Assembly: GCF_036330325.1 (NCBI RefSeq)
Contig: NZ_JAZDRO010000002.1
Location: 372,001-436,000, forward strand
Length of the DNA: 64,000 nucleotides
Reading direction: 5' to 3'
DNA from: Hyphobacterium marinum
Lineage (GTDB): Bacteria > Pseudomonadota > Alphaproteobacteria > Caulobacterales > Maricaulaceae
A model generated the notes under the pieces. That model was not told where the DNA came from and searched no databases. It saw only the letters and a list, made by a program, of their open reading frames with translations. The translations under genes and the position numbers were made by a program. This document shows, piece by piece, positions 31,119 to 40,580 of this stretch. How positions within the stretch are numbered: the first letter of the stretch is position 1; each line of letters opens with the position of its first letter.

Positions 31119-32098
31119 CCGGGCAGCGGCCGGACATCGGGGTCCCGGCGCAGCAGCTTGATCGGCGACCAGGTCATTGCCTTGCCGATACCCGCACTTG
31201 TCACGACCCGGGTTTTCTGAACCTCACGGCGCCACGCCATGACTTCGGGCCAGGCCGCCAACGCATCGCGGATGGCGCGCCACGTGGGGCCATTGCGCTG
31301 GTGCGCGAAACTGCGCACCAGGAAAGCGAAATTGACCAGCAGGTGCGGCACCAGCATCGCCGCGAACATCAGGGGTGGTGTGTTCTTCAGGAAAGTCCAG
31401 ATCCGGTTGCGGGTACCATAGTATACGACGAAGGGTGACGCCCGACCCGCGATCGCTGAACCGACATGTTTGACGACGGCTTCCCGGCACTGAACGGCCT
31501 GGTGCCCGGCCAGCCGCATCCGGAACGCCAGGTCGACGTCTTCCATGTAACAAAAGAAGTTCTCGTCAAACCCGTCCATCGCTTCAAACACGTCGCGGCG
31601 GTAGAGTGCCGCCGCTGCGCACGGGCCAAAGCAGACACCGGTCGGCGGAGCCGAAGAAACCGGTGCGCCAAAGCCACCGCGCCAGGCCACCCCGACGGGC
31701 GAATACACGTCCCCGGCCCCGTCGAGCAGACCCCGGTCCTCGGTTGATATCTGGGTAGAGCCGAGAGCCGCTGCCCCGGTCTCCTCGGCGCAGGCCAGCA
31801 GGGTTTCCAGCCAGTCCGCATTGGGAACGGCGTCGGGATTGAGCATGGCAATCCAGGGCGATTTGCTGACCGCGGCTCCCTGGTTGCACGCGGCAGCAAA
31901 CCCCGTGTTTTCCCGGTTGGCGATCAGCGTGAATCGGTCATCGAGCGGGCCGAGCGATGCGATGGACCCGTCCTCGGACGCATTGTCGACGATGATGGCC
32001 CGGAAATCTGACAGGCCCTGCCGTTTCAAGCCCTCGATGCAGGCCTTGAGATAGGCCCCGGCATTGTAGTTGACGATAATGACGTCCACGCGCGCCAT
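31103..32098 (-). CDS. Glycosyltransferase family 2 (rhamnosyltransferase-like)
   Basis: GT-A fold transferase of 331 residues from the ATG at 32098. Starts MARVDVIIVNYNAGAYLKACIEGL; the donor-binding region includes AIIVDNASEDGS and WIAMLNPDAVPNADWL, and GFDENFFCYMEDVDLAFRMRLAGH contains the catalytic acidic residue. YYGTRNRIWTFLKNTPP and membrane-associated helices close the protein. These fit the WbbL/RfbF rhamnosyltransferase group, but donor specificity is uncertain. The start could be up to 30 codons further upstream. Confidence 0.85.
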   Translation of the reverse strand: MARVDVIIVNYNAGAYLKACIEGLKRQGLSDFRAIIVDNASEDGSIASLGPLDDRFTLIANRENTGFAAACNQGAAVSKSPWIAMLNPDAVPNADWLETLLACAEETGAAALGSTQISTEDRGLLDGAGDVYSPVGVAWRGGFGAPVSSAPPTGVCFGPCAAAALYRRDVFEAMDGFDENFFCYMEDVDLAFRMRLAGHQAVQCREAVVKHVGSAIAGRASPFVVYYGTRNRIWTFLKNTPPLMFAAMLVPHLLVNFAFLVRSFAHQRNGPTWRAIRDALAAWPEVMAWRREVQKTRVVTSAGIGKAMTWSPIKLLRRDPDVRPLPGQSPE

Positions 32099-32236
32099 GA
32101 GGGCCCCAGATGCCAGCTGCCCGCGAGGATGCGGGTGGGCCTGCGATACACGGTTTTGTCCGTCATCAAAAGGCGACAACGCCGGCATCGGCGTCTATAG
32201 GTAATGACCGGTCGGGGAAGACGGGAAATCCAGACA

Positions 32237-33022
32237 ATGAAACGGCATGACCGGGATTCCCTGGCATTCGAATTTGCCCGGATCTGTTCGCGGGCGTCCG
32301 TCGCGGTCATGGACATTTACGGCACGGAATTCACCGCCTCACAGAAAGCCGACCGGTCTCCGGTGACGGCAGCAGATCATGCCGCTGAAGCCATCATCCT
32401 GGAGGAATTGGCCGCCCTGTTGCCGGGCGTTCCGATCCTCGCCGAGGAAGCGTTCGAGGGCGGCAATCGGCCGGAAATCGGCGGTGAATTCCTGCTGGTC
32501 GATCCCGTCGACGGCACCAAGGAATTCATCTCGCGCAATGGCCAGTTCACGATCAATATTGCCCTGATCAGTGGACGCACACCGATGGCGGGTTGTGTCC
32601 AGGCCCCGGCGCTCGGTGCGATATTCGCGGGCGGAAAGTCGGCCTTCTCATGCCAAGGTGCGCCGGGTGCCGCACGGTTCGACTGGTCCGGCATCGCCGC
32701 TCGCCCTCGCCCAACTGAAAACCTGACGGCGGTGATGAGCCGGTCGCATCGTGACCCGGAAACCGAAGCGCTGGCCCGGGCCGAAGGGGTAACCGAGACG
32801 ATCAGTGCGGGCTCATCGCTGAAATTCTGCATGCTGGCCGAAGGCAAGGCCGACATCTATCCGCGCTTCGGGCCAACGATGGAGTGGGATACCGCCGCCG
32901 GACACGCCGTGCTGGCGGCCGCCGGGGGGCGGGTGGAAAACCCGGATGGCACGCCCTTCCGCTATGGCAAGGTCGAGACCGGCTTTCTGAACGGGCCTTT
33001 CATCGCCCGCGGGCGCGCCTAG
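32237..33022 (+). CDS. cysQ: 3'(2'),5'-bisphosphate nucleotidase CysQ
   Basis: Removes the 3' phosphate of PAP formed when PAPS is used. Inositol-monophosphatase fold: DRSPVTAADHAAEAII, PILAEEAFEGG, LVDPVDGTKEFISRNGQFTINIALI (metal-binding DPxDGT) and MEWDTAAGHAVLAAAGG. The ATG at 32237 gives 261 residues. It ends overlapping the convergent cysNC gene by 4 bp. Its place next to sulfate activation genes supports PAP as the substrate. Confidence 0.92.
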   Translation: MKRHDRDSLAFEFARICSRASVAVMDIYGTEFTASQKADRSPVTAADHAAEAIILEELAALLPGVPILAEEAFEGGNRPEIGGEFLLVDPVDGTKEFISRNGQFTINIALISGRTPMAGCVQAPALGAIFAGGKSAFSCQGAPGAARFDWSGIAARPRPTENLTAVMSRSHRDPETEALARAEGVTETISAGSSLKFCMLAEGKADIYPRFGPTMEWDTAAGHAVLAAAGGRVENPDGTPFRYGKVETGFLNGPFIARGRA

Positions 33023-34911
33023 CCGAGACGGCCCAGCTTGCGTAGCGCCTCGATCACACGCGCCGCGGCGTCTTCAGGCGACAGGTCGGCGGTCTCAAGG
33101 TGAATATCGGGATTGTCCGGGGCCTCGTACGGGCTGTCGAAACCGGTGAAATTCTTGATCTCGCCTGCCTTCGCCTTCTCGTAGAGGCCTTTCGGGTCGC
33201 GTTCCATGCAGACCTCGATGGGCGCATCGACGAAGACTTCGAGGAATTCGCCCTGCTCCAGCAGGTCTCGAACCGCCTGGCGTTCGGACCGGAAAGGCGA
33301 GATGAAAGCGGTGGTCACGATCAGACCGGCATCGACGAAGAGTTTCGCGACCTCGCCCACGCGGCGGATATTCTCCACCCGGTCAGCCTCGGTGAAACCG
33401 AGATCGCGGTTGAGCCCATGCCGGACATTGTCGCCATCGAGCGTGTAGGTGTGATGCCCGGCCCGGGCGAGCTGTTGCTCGACTAGGTTGGCGACCGTCG
33501 ACTTGCCGGCACCGGAGAGGCCGGTGAACCAGAGAAGCGTCGGCTTCTGCGCCTTGATCCGCGCCCGGTCAGTCTTGGTCACGTCAAAGGCCTGGCGGTG
33601 GATGTTCTGGGCGCGGCGAAGGCCAAATTCGATCATGCCGGCACCGACCGTCTGGTTGGTGAAACGGTCGATCAGGATGAAACTGCCGGTCTCCCTGACC
33701 GCATCATAGGCATCGGTTGCGATCGGATAGCTGAGAGAGAGGTTGGCGAGGCCGATCTCGTTCAACTCGAGCTTGGTAGCCGGAACAGGCTGATAGGTAT
33801 TGATGTCGATCCGGTGTTTGAGTGCGCTGACCGAGGCGGGAACGGTCGCCGTGCCTGACTTCAGGAGGTAGGAGCGGCCCGGCATCAGCGCGTCCTCGCC
33901 CATCCACAGGAGTTTCGCCGCGAACTGGTCAGTGACTTCCGGGCGGTCCCTCGCGCCGGAAATGACATCCCCGCGCGCGATGTCGGTTTCCCGGTCGAGC
34001 ACAAGCGTCACGGCTTCACCGGCGCGTGCGGCTTCGCGGTCGCCATCGGCGGTGACGATCCGTGCCAGCACAGCCGACGCGCCGCTGCCCGCGACCGTGA
34101 CGCTGTCACCAACCCGCACCGACCCCGATACGACTGTGCCGGAAAACCCGCGGAAATCCTGATCGGGGCGGTTCACCCACTGCACGGGGAATCGGAACGG
34201 GCCGTCTACGTCGCGCACGGTGGCAGGCAAGGTTTCGAGATGAGCGAGCAGCGCCGGACCGTTGTACCAGGGCATGGCGGGACTGGCAGCGATGACGTTA
34301 TCGCCTTCGCGCGCCGAGATCGGGATCGCCGTCACGCTGTCAAAGTCGAGGCTGGCAATGGCGGCCATGAATTCAGCGTGCAGCGCATCGAAACGGCCCT
34401 GTGCCCACTCGACACTGTCCATCTTGTTGACCGCCAGGATGATGTGGCGAACGCCCATCATGTGAACGATGAAGGCGTGCCGGCGCGTCTGTTCGCGGAT
34501 ACCCTTGCGGGCATCGACCAGCAGGATGGCCGCGGCCGCAGTCGACGCGCCCGTCGCCATGTTGCGGGTGTACTGCTCATGGCCGGGCGTATCGGCGACG
34601 ATGAATTTGCGCTTCGCCGTCGCGAAATAGCGGTAGGCAACGTCAATCGTGATGCCCTGTTCGCGCTCGGCCTCGAGCCCGTCGAGCAACAGCGCGTAAT
34701 CGATCCCGCCGCCGGCCTTGCCGTGGCGTTTCGACTCGGCGGCCAGCGTCGTGATCTGGTCTTCGAACAGAAGCTGACTGTCATGAAGCAGCCGGCCGAT
34801 CAGCGTGGACTTGCCGTCATCCACCGAACCGCAGGTGACAAAGCGCAACACCCCGCCCTCCCCGGCATGGGAAAGACGGTCGATGGCCTCGGCGCGCGCC
34901 TGCCCGGCCAT
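33019..34911 (-). CDS. cysNC: Bifunctional sulfate adenylyltransferase large subunit / APS kinase
   Basis: Fusion of CysN GTPase and CysC kinase. N-terminal half: FVTCGSVDDGKSTLIGRLLHD, the G2 region, DTPGHEQYTRNMATGAS and NKMDSVEW (GTP binding), then beta-barrel domains with PVQWVNRPDQDFRGFSGTV. C-terminal part from about residue 455: TLLWFTGLSGAGKSTVANLVEQQL (kinase P-loop), LDGDNVRHGLNRDLGF and FVDAPIEVCMERDPKGLY. 630 residues matches the fused form. It overlaps cysD by one base (TGATG). With CysD it makes APS and then PAPS. Confidence 0.97.
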   Translation of the reverse strand: MAGQARAEAIDRLSHAGEGGVLRFVTCGSVDDGKSTLIGRLLHDSQLLFEDQITTLAAESKRHGKAGGGIDYALLLDGLEAEREQGITIDVAYRYFATAKRKFIVADTPGHEQYTRNMATGASTAAAAILLVDARKGIREQTRRHAFIVHMMGVRHIILAVNKMDSVEWAQGRFDALHAEFMAAIASLDFDSVTAIPISAREGDNVIAASPAMPWYNGPALLAHLETLPATVRDVDGPFRFPVQWVNRPDQDFRGFSGTVVSGSVRVGDSVTVAGSGASAVLARIVTADGDREAARAGEAVTLVLDRETDIARGDVISGARDRPEVTDQFAAKLLWMGEDALMPGRSYLLKSGTATVPASVSALKHRIDINTYQPVPATKLELNEIGLANLSLSYPIATDAYDAVRETGSFILIDRFTNQTVGAGMIEFGLRRAQNIHRQAFDVTKTDRARIKAQKPTLLWFTGLSGAGKSTVANLVEQQLARAGHHTYTLDGDNVRHGLNRDLGFTEADRVENIRRVGEVAKLFVDAGLIVTTAFISPFRSERQAVRDLLEQGEFLEVFVDAPIEVCMERDPKGLYEKAKAGEIKNFTGFDSPYEAPDNPDIHLETADLSPEDAAARVIEALRKLGRLG

Positions 34912-35879
34912 CAGAAATAGCCCTCGCGCTTCTTCTTCTCCATCGAACCCTGCTCGTCCTTGTCGATCAGGCGTCCGGAGCGTTCCGAGGTCCGCGCGGC
35001 CAACATTTCCAGCGCGACGGCTTCAATCGTGTCGGCTTCGGACTCGATCGCGCCGGTCAGCGGGTAGCAGCCGAGCGTGCGAAAGCGGACCTTGCGGGTC
35101 TGCGGTGTCTCACCATCGTGCAGCGGGAAGCGGTTATCATCGACCATCAGCAGCGTCCCGTCGCGTTCGACCACCGGGCGCGGCGCAGCGAGATAGAGCG
35201 GCACGACGGGAATGTCCTCGACCAGCAGATACCGCCAGATGTCGAGCTCGGTCCAGTTCGAGAGCGGGAAGACACGGATCGATTCGCCCTTGTGAATCCG
35301 GGTGTTGTAAAGCGACCAGAGTTCCGGGCGCTGGTTGCGCGGATCCCAGCCATGGTGGCGGTCGCGGAAAGAGAAGATGCGCTCCTTGGCGCGGGATTTC
35401 TCCTCGTCGCGGCGGGCACCACCGAAGGCCGCATCAAAGCGGTTTGCGTCGAGCGCCTGGCGCAGGGCCTCGGTCTTCATCACCTGGGTGTGCAGGGCCG
35501 AACCGGACGCAAACGGATTGATGCCGCGCGCCAGCCCGTCCGGATTGACATGAACACGCAAATCGAAACCGAACGCGTCTGCGAGGCCGTCGCGCCATTT
35601 GATCATGTCGGTGAACTTCCACGTCGTGTCGACATGGAGAAGCGGAAACGGCAAGGGCGAGGGGTAGAAGGCCTTCAGCGCCAGATGCAGCATCACCGCT
35701 GAATCCTTGCCGATGGAGTAGAGCATCACCGGATTGGCGAAATTCGCCGCCACTTCGCGCATGATGTGAAGGCTCTCGGCCTCCAGCGCGGCGAGGTCGG
35801 CGGGCATGGCCTGGACACGCGTACCACCGTCGCGCGCCCGAGCGGCATAGGCGTTCAGCGTGTCGGCAAAAGCGCTCAT
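34911..35879 (-). CDS. cysD: Sulfate adenylyltransferase subunit 2
   Basis: Catalytic subunit making APS from ATP and sulfate with CysN. Shows the PP-loop SIGKDSAVMLHLALKAF, HVDTTWKFTDMIKWRD, AFGGARRDEEKSRAKERIFSFRD and WDPRNQRPELWSLYN, all standard for CysD. The C-terminus ends DKDEQGSMEKKKREGYF. 322 residues. It starts 33 bp after the transketolase stop and overlaps cysNC, so tkt-cysD-cysNC may be one transcript. Confidence 0.97.
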   Translation of the reverse strand: MSAFADTLNAYAARARDGGTRVQAMPADLAALEAESLHIMREVAANFANPVMLYSIGKDSAVMLHLALKAFYPSPLPFPLLHVDTTWKFTDMIKWRDGLADAFGFDLRVHVNPDGLARGINPFASGSALHTQVMKTEALRQALDANRFDAAFGGARRDEEKSRAKERIFSFRDRHHGWDPRNQRPELWSLYNTRIHKGESIRVFPLSNWTELDIWRYLLVEDIPVVPLYLAAPRPVVERDGTLLMVDDNRFPLHDGETPQTRKVRFRTLGCYPLTGAIESEADTIEAVALEMLAARTSERSGRLIDKDEQGSMEKKKREGYF

Positions 35880-35912
35880 GGGGGCGTTCCTAGCCCGGCC
35901 CCGTCCCCGCGC

Positions 35913-37910
35913 CTAGACGCGGGCGAGCATTTCTTCGGCCACCGCGTCCGCGGTGATCCCGAAATGCGTGTAGAGATCATTGATCGGTGCCGACGCTCCG
36001 AATCCGGTCATGCCGACAAACCCGCCGTCGACGCCGATGAAGGCATCCCAGCCATAGCGGGCGGCGGCCTCGACCGCGACCCTGGGCAAGTCCTGCGGCA
36101 GCACGCTGTCGCGATAGGCCTTGTTCTGCGCCGCGAAGAGTTCCAGCGATGGCGCGGAGACCACGTTTACCGGCACGCCTTTGCTGGCAAGCGCTTCCGC
36201 GGCTTTGACCGCGATGGCGACTTCCGATCCGGTCGCGATGATCACGCCTTTCGGCGAGTCGGCGCTTTTGAGGACATAGGCTCCGCGCGCACTCAGGTTT
36301 TCGCTGCCGTCGTCGGTGCGCTGGAACGGCAGGGTCTGACGCGACAGGGCGAGGATGGACGGGCCGGTATCGTTTTTCAGCGCCAGTTCCCAGCACTCGG
36401 CGGTTTCCATGGCGTCGGCCGGACGGAAGACTTTCACGTTCGGCATGGCCCGCAGCGAGGCCAGATGCTCGACCGGCTGGTGGGTCGGACCGTCTTCGCC
36501 AAGGCCGATGGAATCGTGTGTGAAGACATAGACGACGGGCTGTTCCATCAGCGCGCCAAGGCGGATGGCCGGGCGGCAATAGTCCGCGAAGACCAGGAAG
36601 GTCCCGACATAGGGCCGGACACCGCCATGCAGCGCCATGCCGTTGGCGCAGGCCGCCATACCGTGCTCGCGCACGCCGAAATGGATATAGGAGCCGGAGT
36701 AGTCGGTCGCCGTGACCAGCGGTTGTTCCTTCACCTTGGTCAGGTTCGATCCGGTCAGGTCCGCCGAACCGCCGGCCAGCGACGGCATGGCCGGGACCAT
36801 CACTTCAAGCGTCTTGCCCGAGGCCGCGCGGCTGGCGAGGTTGGGTTTTTCCGTCGCCAGAGCCTTGCGATAAGCGGCGAGCGCCTCGAACACGGAGGCC
36901 GGAGCGCTGCGGCTCAGGGCCCGTTCAAAGTCGCGCTTGTGCTCGGACTGGTTCAGACGGGCCAGCCACTCGCCGCGCTCACGTTCCCCGCGCAGTGCGG
37001 CCGCCGCCCAGTCCGCACGGATGGCGGCGGGAATGTCGAAAGGCACGTGGTCCCATGCCAGGGCCTCGCGGGTGCCGATGATCTCGTCCGCGCCCAGCGG
37101 CGCGCCGTGACTGGACGACTTGCCTGCCTTGGTCGGGGCCCCGAAGCCGATCGTGGTGCGGCAGGCGATGAGGACAGGCTTGTCCGACGTCTTGGCGGCT
37201 TCCAGCGCGGCATCAACCGCCGCCATGTCATGGCCGTTCACGCGGGAGGTCGCCCAACCGGCCGCCTCGAAGCGTTTCATCACGTCCGTGGATTCCGAAA
37301 GCTCGGTCGAACCGTCGATGGAAATCTCGTTATCGTCCCACAGGACAACCAGACGGTTGAGCTTCAGATGCCCGGCGAGCGAGATGGCCTCGTGGCTGAT
37401 GCCTTCCTGGAGGTCGCCATCCGAGGCGATGACCCAGGTGCGGTGATCGACCAGTTCGTCGCCGAACCGCGCATTGGCCATGCGTTCGGCGAGCGCCATG
37501 CCGACAGCGGTCGAAATCCCCTGGCCCAGCGGACCGGTCGTGGTTTCCACACCCGTGGTGTGACCGAATTCAGGGTGGCCCGGTGTCTTCGATCCGAGCT
37601 GGCGGAAATTGCGGATCTCGTCGAGCGTGACATCGGCAAAGCCGGTCAGGTGCAAAAGCGCGTAGATCAGCATCGAGCCGTGGCCGGCAGACAGGACAAA
37701 GCGGTCGCGGTCCGGCCAGTTCGGGTCGGCAGGGTCGAATTTGAGGTGTTTCGCCCACAACACCGTTGCCGCATCGGCCATACCCATCGGCATGCCCGGA
37801 TGGCCCGATTTCGCCTGTTCGACGGCATCCATGGCCAGGGCGCGGATGGCGTTCGCCATGGGTTTGAGACGCGCGGATTCGGTGTCCGTGCTGGGGGCGG
37901 TGTTCGACAT
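35913..37910 (-). CDS. tkt: Transketolase
   Basis: Thiamine-diphosphate enzyme of the pentose phosphate pathway. The ATG at 37910 gives MSNTAPSTDTESARLKPMAN. Cofactor-binding and active-site segments: AKSGHPGMPMGMADAATVLW, FVLSAGHGSMLIYALLHLTG, WVIASDGDLQEGISHEAISLAGH, and the later IHFGVREHGMAACANGMALHGG and SIGLGEDGPTHQPVEHLASLRAMPN. 665 residues. It is divergent from transaldolase across about 180 bp, so both pentose phosphate genes share a regulatory region. Confidence 0.97.
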   Translation of the reverse strand: MSNTAPSTDTESARLKPMANAIRALAMDAVEQAKSGHPGMPMGMADAATVLWAKHLKFDPADPNWPDRDRFVLSAGHGSMLIYALLHLTGFADVTLDEIRNFRQLGSKTPGHPEFGHTTGVETTTGPLGQGISTAVGMALAERMANARFGDELVDHRTWVIASDGDLQEGISHEAISLAGHLKLNRLVVLWDDNEISIDGSTELSESTDVMKRFEAAGWATSRVNGHDMAAVDAALEAAKTSDKPVLIACRTTIGFGAPTKAGKSSSHGAPLGADEIIGTREALAWDHVPFDIPAAIRADWAAAALRGERERGEWLARLNQSEHKRDFERALSRSAPASVFEALAAYRKALATEKPNLASRAASGKTLEVMVPAMPSLAGGSADLTGSNLTKVKEQPLVTATDYSGSYIHFGVREHGMAACANGMALHGGVRPYVGTFLVFADYCRPAIRLGALMEQPVVYVFTHDSIGLGEDGPTHQPVEHLASLRAMPNVKVFRPADAMETAECWELALKNDTGPSILALSRQTLPFQRTDDGSENLSARGAYVLKSADSPKGVIIATGSEVAIAVKAAEALASKGVPVNVVSAPSLELFAAQNKAYRDSVLPQDLPRVAVEAAARYGWDAFIGVDGGFVGMTGFGASAPINDLYTHFGITADAVAEEMLARV

Positions 37911-38091
37911 CACGGGTCCGGGCCTCTTCCTGATAATTGCAGGCTGCGTAAATTCCATAAGGGGATTCGCCCGCGCAACCGACTCATGCCTGCGCGCGAA
38001 ACCACCCGTCCGCCCCATGTCACGCTTTATTCACCGGGCAGGATTAGGAGGGGCGTCTAACACAGCTTGGTCACCAAGGAAGAGGCCTGAC

Positions 38092-38745
38092 GTGCAGATA
38101 TTCCTCGATAGCGCAGAACCCGGCCTGATCGCCGAACATGCCCGCACCGGGCTGGTAGACGGGGTCACGACCAACCCCTCGCTGGTCGCCAAGGCCGGCG
38201 GTGACTTTTTCGAGGGGCTGAAAGCCATCTGTGCCGCGGTGGACGGCCCAGTCAGCGCCGAAGTGGTTGCGATCGATGCGGCCACCATGGTCAGCGAAGG
38301 CAAGAAGCTGCGCGCCATTGCCGACAATATCGTGGTCAAACTGCCCCTGACTTTTGATGGGCTGAAAGCCTGCGCCGAACTGGCCGACGAAGGCCATCCG
38401 GCCAACGTCACGCTGTGCTTCTCGGTCAACCAGGCGCTGCTGGCGGCCAAGGCCGGCGCCGCCTTTGTCTCGCCCTTCATCGGGCGTCTCGATGATCGTG
38501 GAGAAGACGGCCTGGGCCTGATCCAGCGTATCAGGCAGGTCTATGACGAGTACGGGGTCGAGACCCGCATTCTCGCCGCCTCGATCCGCTCGCTCGAACA
38601 TATCGAGGGCTCGGCGCTGGCCGGGGCTGACTGCGCAACCATCCCGCCAAATCTCTTCGACGCCATGGTTCGCCACGAGCTGACCGACAAGGGGCTGGAG
38701 GCGTTTCTGGCCGACTGGAAAGCCTCGGGCCGCGAAGGCCTTTAA
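38092..38745 (+). CDS. tal: Transaldolase (small, TalC/FSA-like type)
   Basis: 217 residues with a GTG start at 38092, preceded by AAGGAAGAGG. Starts QIFLDSAEPGLI after the initiator; GVTTNPSLVAK, the Schiff-base lysine in NIVVKLPLTFDGLKA, FSVNQALLAAKAGAAFVSPFIGRLDD and GADCATIPPNLFDAM are the transaldolase B family-3 (TalC/FSA) motifs. It could be transaldolase or fructose-6-phosphate aldolase; pairing with tkt favours transaldolase. It overlaps the convergent oxidase gene by 4 bp. Confidence 0.93.
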   Translation: MQIFLDSAEPGLIAEHARTGLVDGVTTNPSLVAKAGGDFFEGLKAICAAVDGPVSAEVVAIDAATMVSEGKKLRAIADNIVVKLPLTFDGLKACAELADEGHPANVTLCFSVNQALLAAKAGAAFVSPFIGRLDDRGEDGLGLIQRIRQVYDEYGVETRILAASIRSLEHIEGSALAGADCATIPPNLFDAMVRHELTDKGLEAFLADWKASGREGL

Positions 38746-39863
38746 AACGTCCCTGCCGGGGCCGGATGCGGGCTGATCCGGTCCGCCACCCGGTCGGCGA
38801 GATCCATCGAAGACGTCAGGCCGGGCGATTCAATTCCGAACATGTGGACGACGCCGGCCACACCGTGGATTTCCGGGCCGTCGATACGGAAATCCGCGGC
38901 CGGTTCGTCCGGTCCGCTGATCTTGGGACGGATGCCGGAATAGTCCGGCAGGAGCGCGCCCTCTGACAGGCCGGGCCAGTAGTCGCGTATGCGATCATAG
39001 AAGGCATCCGCTCGCGCCGGATCGACGGCATAGTCGAGCGTGTCGACCCATTCGACATCAGGACCGAAGCGCGCCCGGCCATTGAGATCGATGGTGATAT
39101 GCACGCCCAGCCCGCCCGGTTCGGGCAGCGGGTAGACCAGCCGCGAAAACGGAGCCTTGGCGTTGAGCGAGAAATAACTGCCCTTGGCATACCAGGCTTT
39201 CGGCGCGGTCTTCGCGAACGGCCCACCCAGCCCCCGGGCGAAGTCCGGCGCGTGCAGGCCCAGCGCGTTGACCAGCAGTCTCGCGCCGATTTGCTCTCCG
39301 TCCGCCAACGTCAGAACGACGCCCTCCTCCGTCAATTCTCCGCCTGAGACACGCGTGTTGAGGATAGTCATCGCGCCATGGGCTTCGGCTTCGCCCTGCA
39401 GGGCGAGCATGAAGGCGTGGCTGTCGACGATGCCGGTCGACGGAGAGAGGAGCGCTGCTGAACAGGCCAGCTCCGGTTCCAGAGCCTGTGCTTCGGCGCG
39501 GCTCAGTAGACGAAGGTCAGCGACGCCATTGGCGGCCGCCTTGGCCTGGATCGCTTTCAGCCGGTCTTCCTCATTGTCCCCTGTCGCGACAATCAGCTTT
39601 TCACACCGCCGGTGCGGGACACCCCGTTCGGCACAGAATCGGTAAAGGCGTTGTTTCCCGGCGACGCAGGCCAGCGCCTTTAGACTGCCCTGAGGGTAGT
39701 AGATACCGGCGTGAATGACTTCACTGTTCCGCGAGCTGGTCTCCGACCCGATGATCGGACCGGCATCGAGGATCATGACCTCATGGCCCCGCAGCGCCAG
39801 CGCCCGGGCCGCCGCCAGTCCGGCAATGCCTGCGCCAAGTACGATGCACTCTACCTGGTCCAT
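38742..39863 (-). CDS. FAD-dependent oxidoreductase, L-2-hydroxyglutarate oxidase-like
   Basis: 373 residues. Starts with an FAD-binding Rossmann motif CIVLGAGIAGLAAARALALRGHEVMILDA. SSRNSEVIHAGIYYPQGSLKALACVAGKQRLY and YPLPEPGGLGVHITIDLNGRARFGPDVEW are hallmark segments of the LhgO/YgaF group (DAO superfamily). It oxidises L-2-hydroxyglutarate or a related 2-hydroxy acid. It is on the minus strand, 33 bp downstream of the acetyltransferase gene, with no obvious link to glycan synthesis. Confidence 0.88.
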   Translation of the reverse strand: MDQVECIVLGAGIAGLAAARALALRGHEVMILDAGPIIGSETSSRNSEVIHAGIYYPQGSLKALACVAGKQRLYRFCAERGVPHRRCEKLIVATGDNEEDRLKAIQAKAAANGVADLRLLSRAEAQALEPELACSAALLSPSTGIVDSHAFMLALQGEAEAHGAMTILNTRVSGGELTEEGVVLTLADGEQIGARLLVNALGLHAPDFARGLGGPFAKTAPKAWYAKGSYFSLNAKAPFSRLVYPLPEPGGLGVHITIDLNGRARFGPDVEWVDTLDYAVDPARADAFYDRIRDYWPGLSEGALLPDYSGIRPKISGPDEPAADFRIDGPEIHGVAGVVHMFGIESPGLTSSMDLADRVADRISPHPAPAGTF

Positions 39864-39896
39864 GCGGCCCCCGGCTGGCGGGCGGACAGTATCGCC

Positions 39897-40499
39897 TCAG
39901 AGATGCGGGCTGTCCTGGTCCTTTTCCTCGATGATGACGAGCTTGCCATCGCGTTCAGCGTAGCGTTCGCCGGTGCGCGGGCAGACGAGATCGGATTTCA
40001 GCACCTCACCGGCCCGGCTGACCCAGCCGATGCGCTTGGCCGGAACGCCCGCCATCAGCGCATGCGGCGGAACATCCTTCACCACAACCGCACCGGCGGC
40101 GATGAAGCAGTACTCGCCCAGCTCGGTTTTTCCGTTGGGATCACCGCAGACGATGGTCGAGTTGGCGCCGATCGTGGCACCGCGGCGCACGATGGTCTCG
40201 CCGAACTCGGCCTTGCGCTCGACGAAGCCGCGCGGCGTCAGGACGTTAGTGAAGACGCAGGACGGGCCGCAGAAGACGCCGTCTTCCAGAGTGACACCCT
40301 TGTAGAGCGAGACATTGTTCTGGACCTTGACCTTGTCGCCGATCGTCACGCCGGGACCGGCCATGACGTTCTGGCCCAGCGAGCAGTTGCGCCCGACCGT
40401 CGTGTTGGGAAGCACGTGGGCGAAGTGCCAGATTTTCGTGCCTTCGCCGATTTCCGCGCCGTCATCGACGACCGCGGTTTCATGTGCCCAGTAACCCAT
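39897..40499 (-). CDS. Sugar N-acetyltransferase (WbpD/WlbB-like, left-handed beta helix)
   Basis: 200 residues. Hexapeptide-repeat fold with IGEGTKIWHFAHVLPNTTVGRNCSLGQNV, then VKVQNNVSLYKGVTLEDGVFCGPSCVFTNVLTPR, a near-match to WbpD/WlbB. Those enzymes acetylate the 3-amino group of UDP-2-acetamido-3-amino-glucuronic acid on the way to 2,3-diacetamido uronic acids. GAVVVKDVPPHALMAGVPAKRIGW is the family C-terminus. The UDP-GlcNAc 2-epimerase at 46093 would fit the next step. The dehydrogenase and aminotransferase of the pathway are not in the window. Confidence 0.88.
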   Translation of the reverse strand: MGYWAHETAVVDDGAEIGEGTKIWHFAHVLPNTTVGRNCSLGQNVMAGPGVTIGDKVKVQNNVSLYKGVTLEDGVFCGPSCVFTNVLTPRGFVERKAEFGETIVRRGATIGANSTIVCGDPNGKTELGEYCFIAAGAVVVKDVPPHALMAGVPAKRIGWVSRAGEVLKSDLVCPRTGERYAERDGKLVIIEEKDQDSPHL

Positions 40500-40580
40500 G
40501 GATTTTGCCCCCTCGGTATGAAATCGGCTGCGTTTATCCCGCGCCCGCCCCCGCCCCGCAAGCGTGATTTCACGGCCCGG

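Noticed and set aside
35766..38060. A 764-codon plus-strand frame across cysD and transketolase
   Set aside because: Antisense shadow of transketolase and cysD; no family motifs, rich in R, G, H and D.
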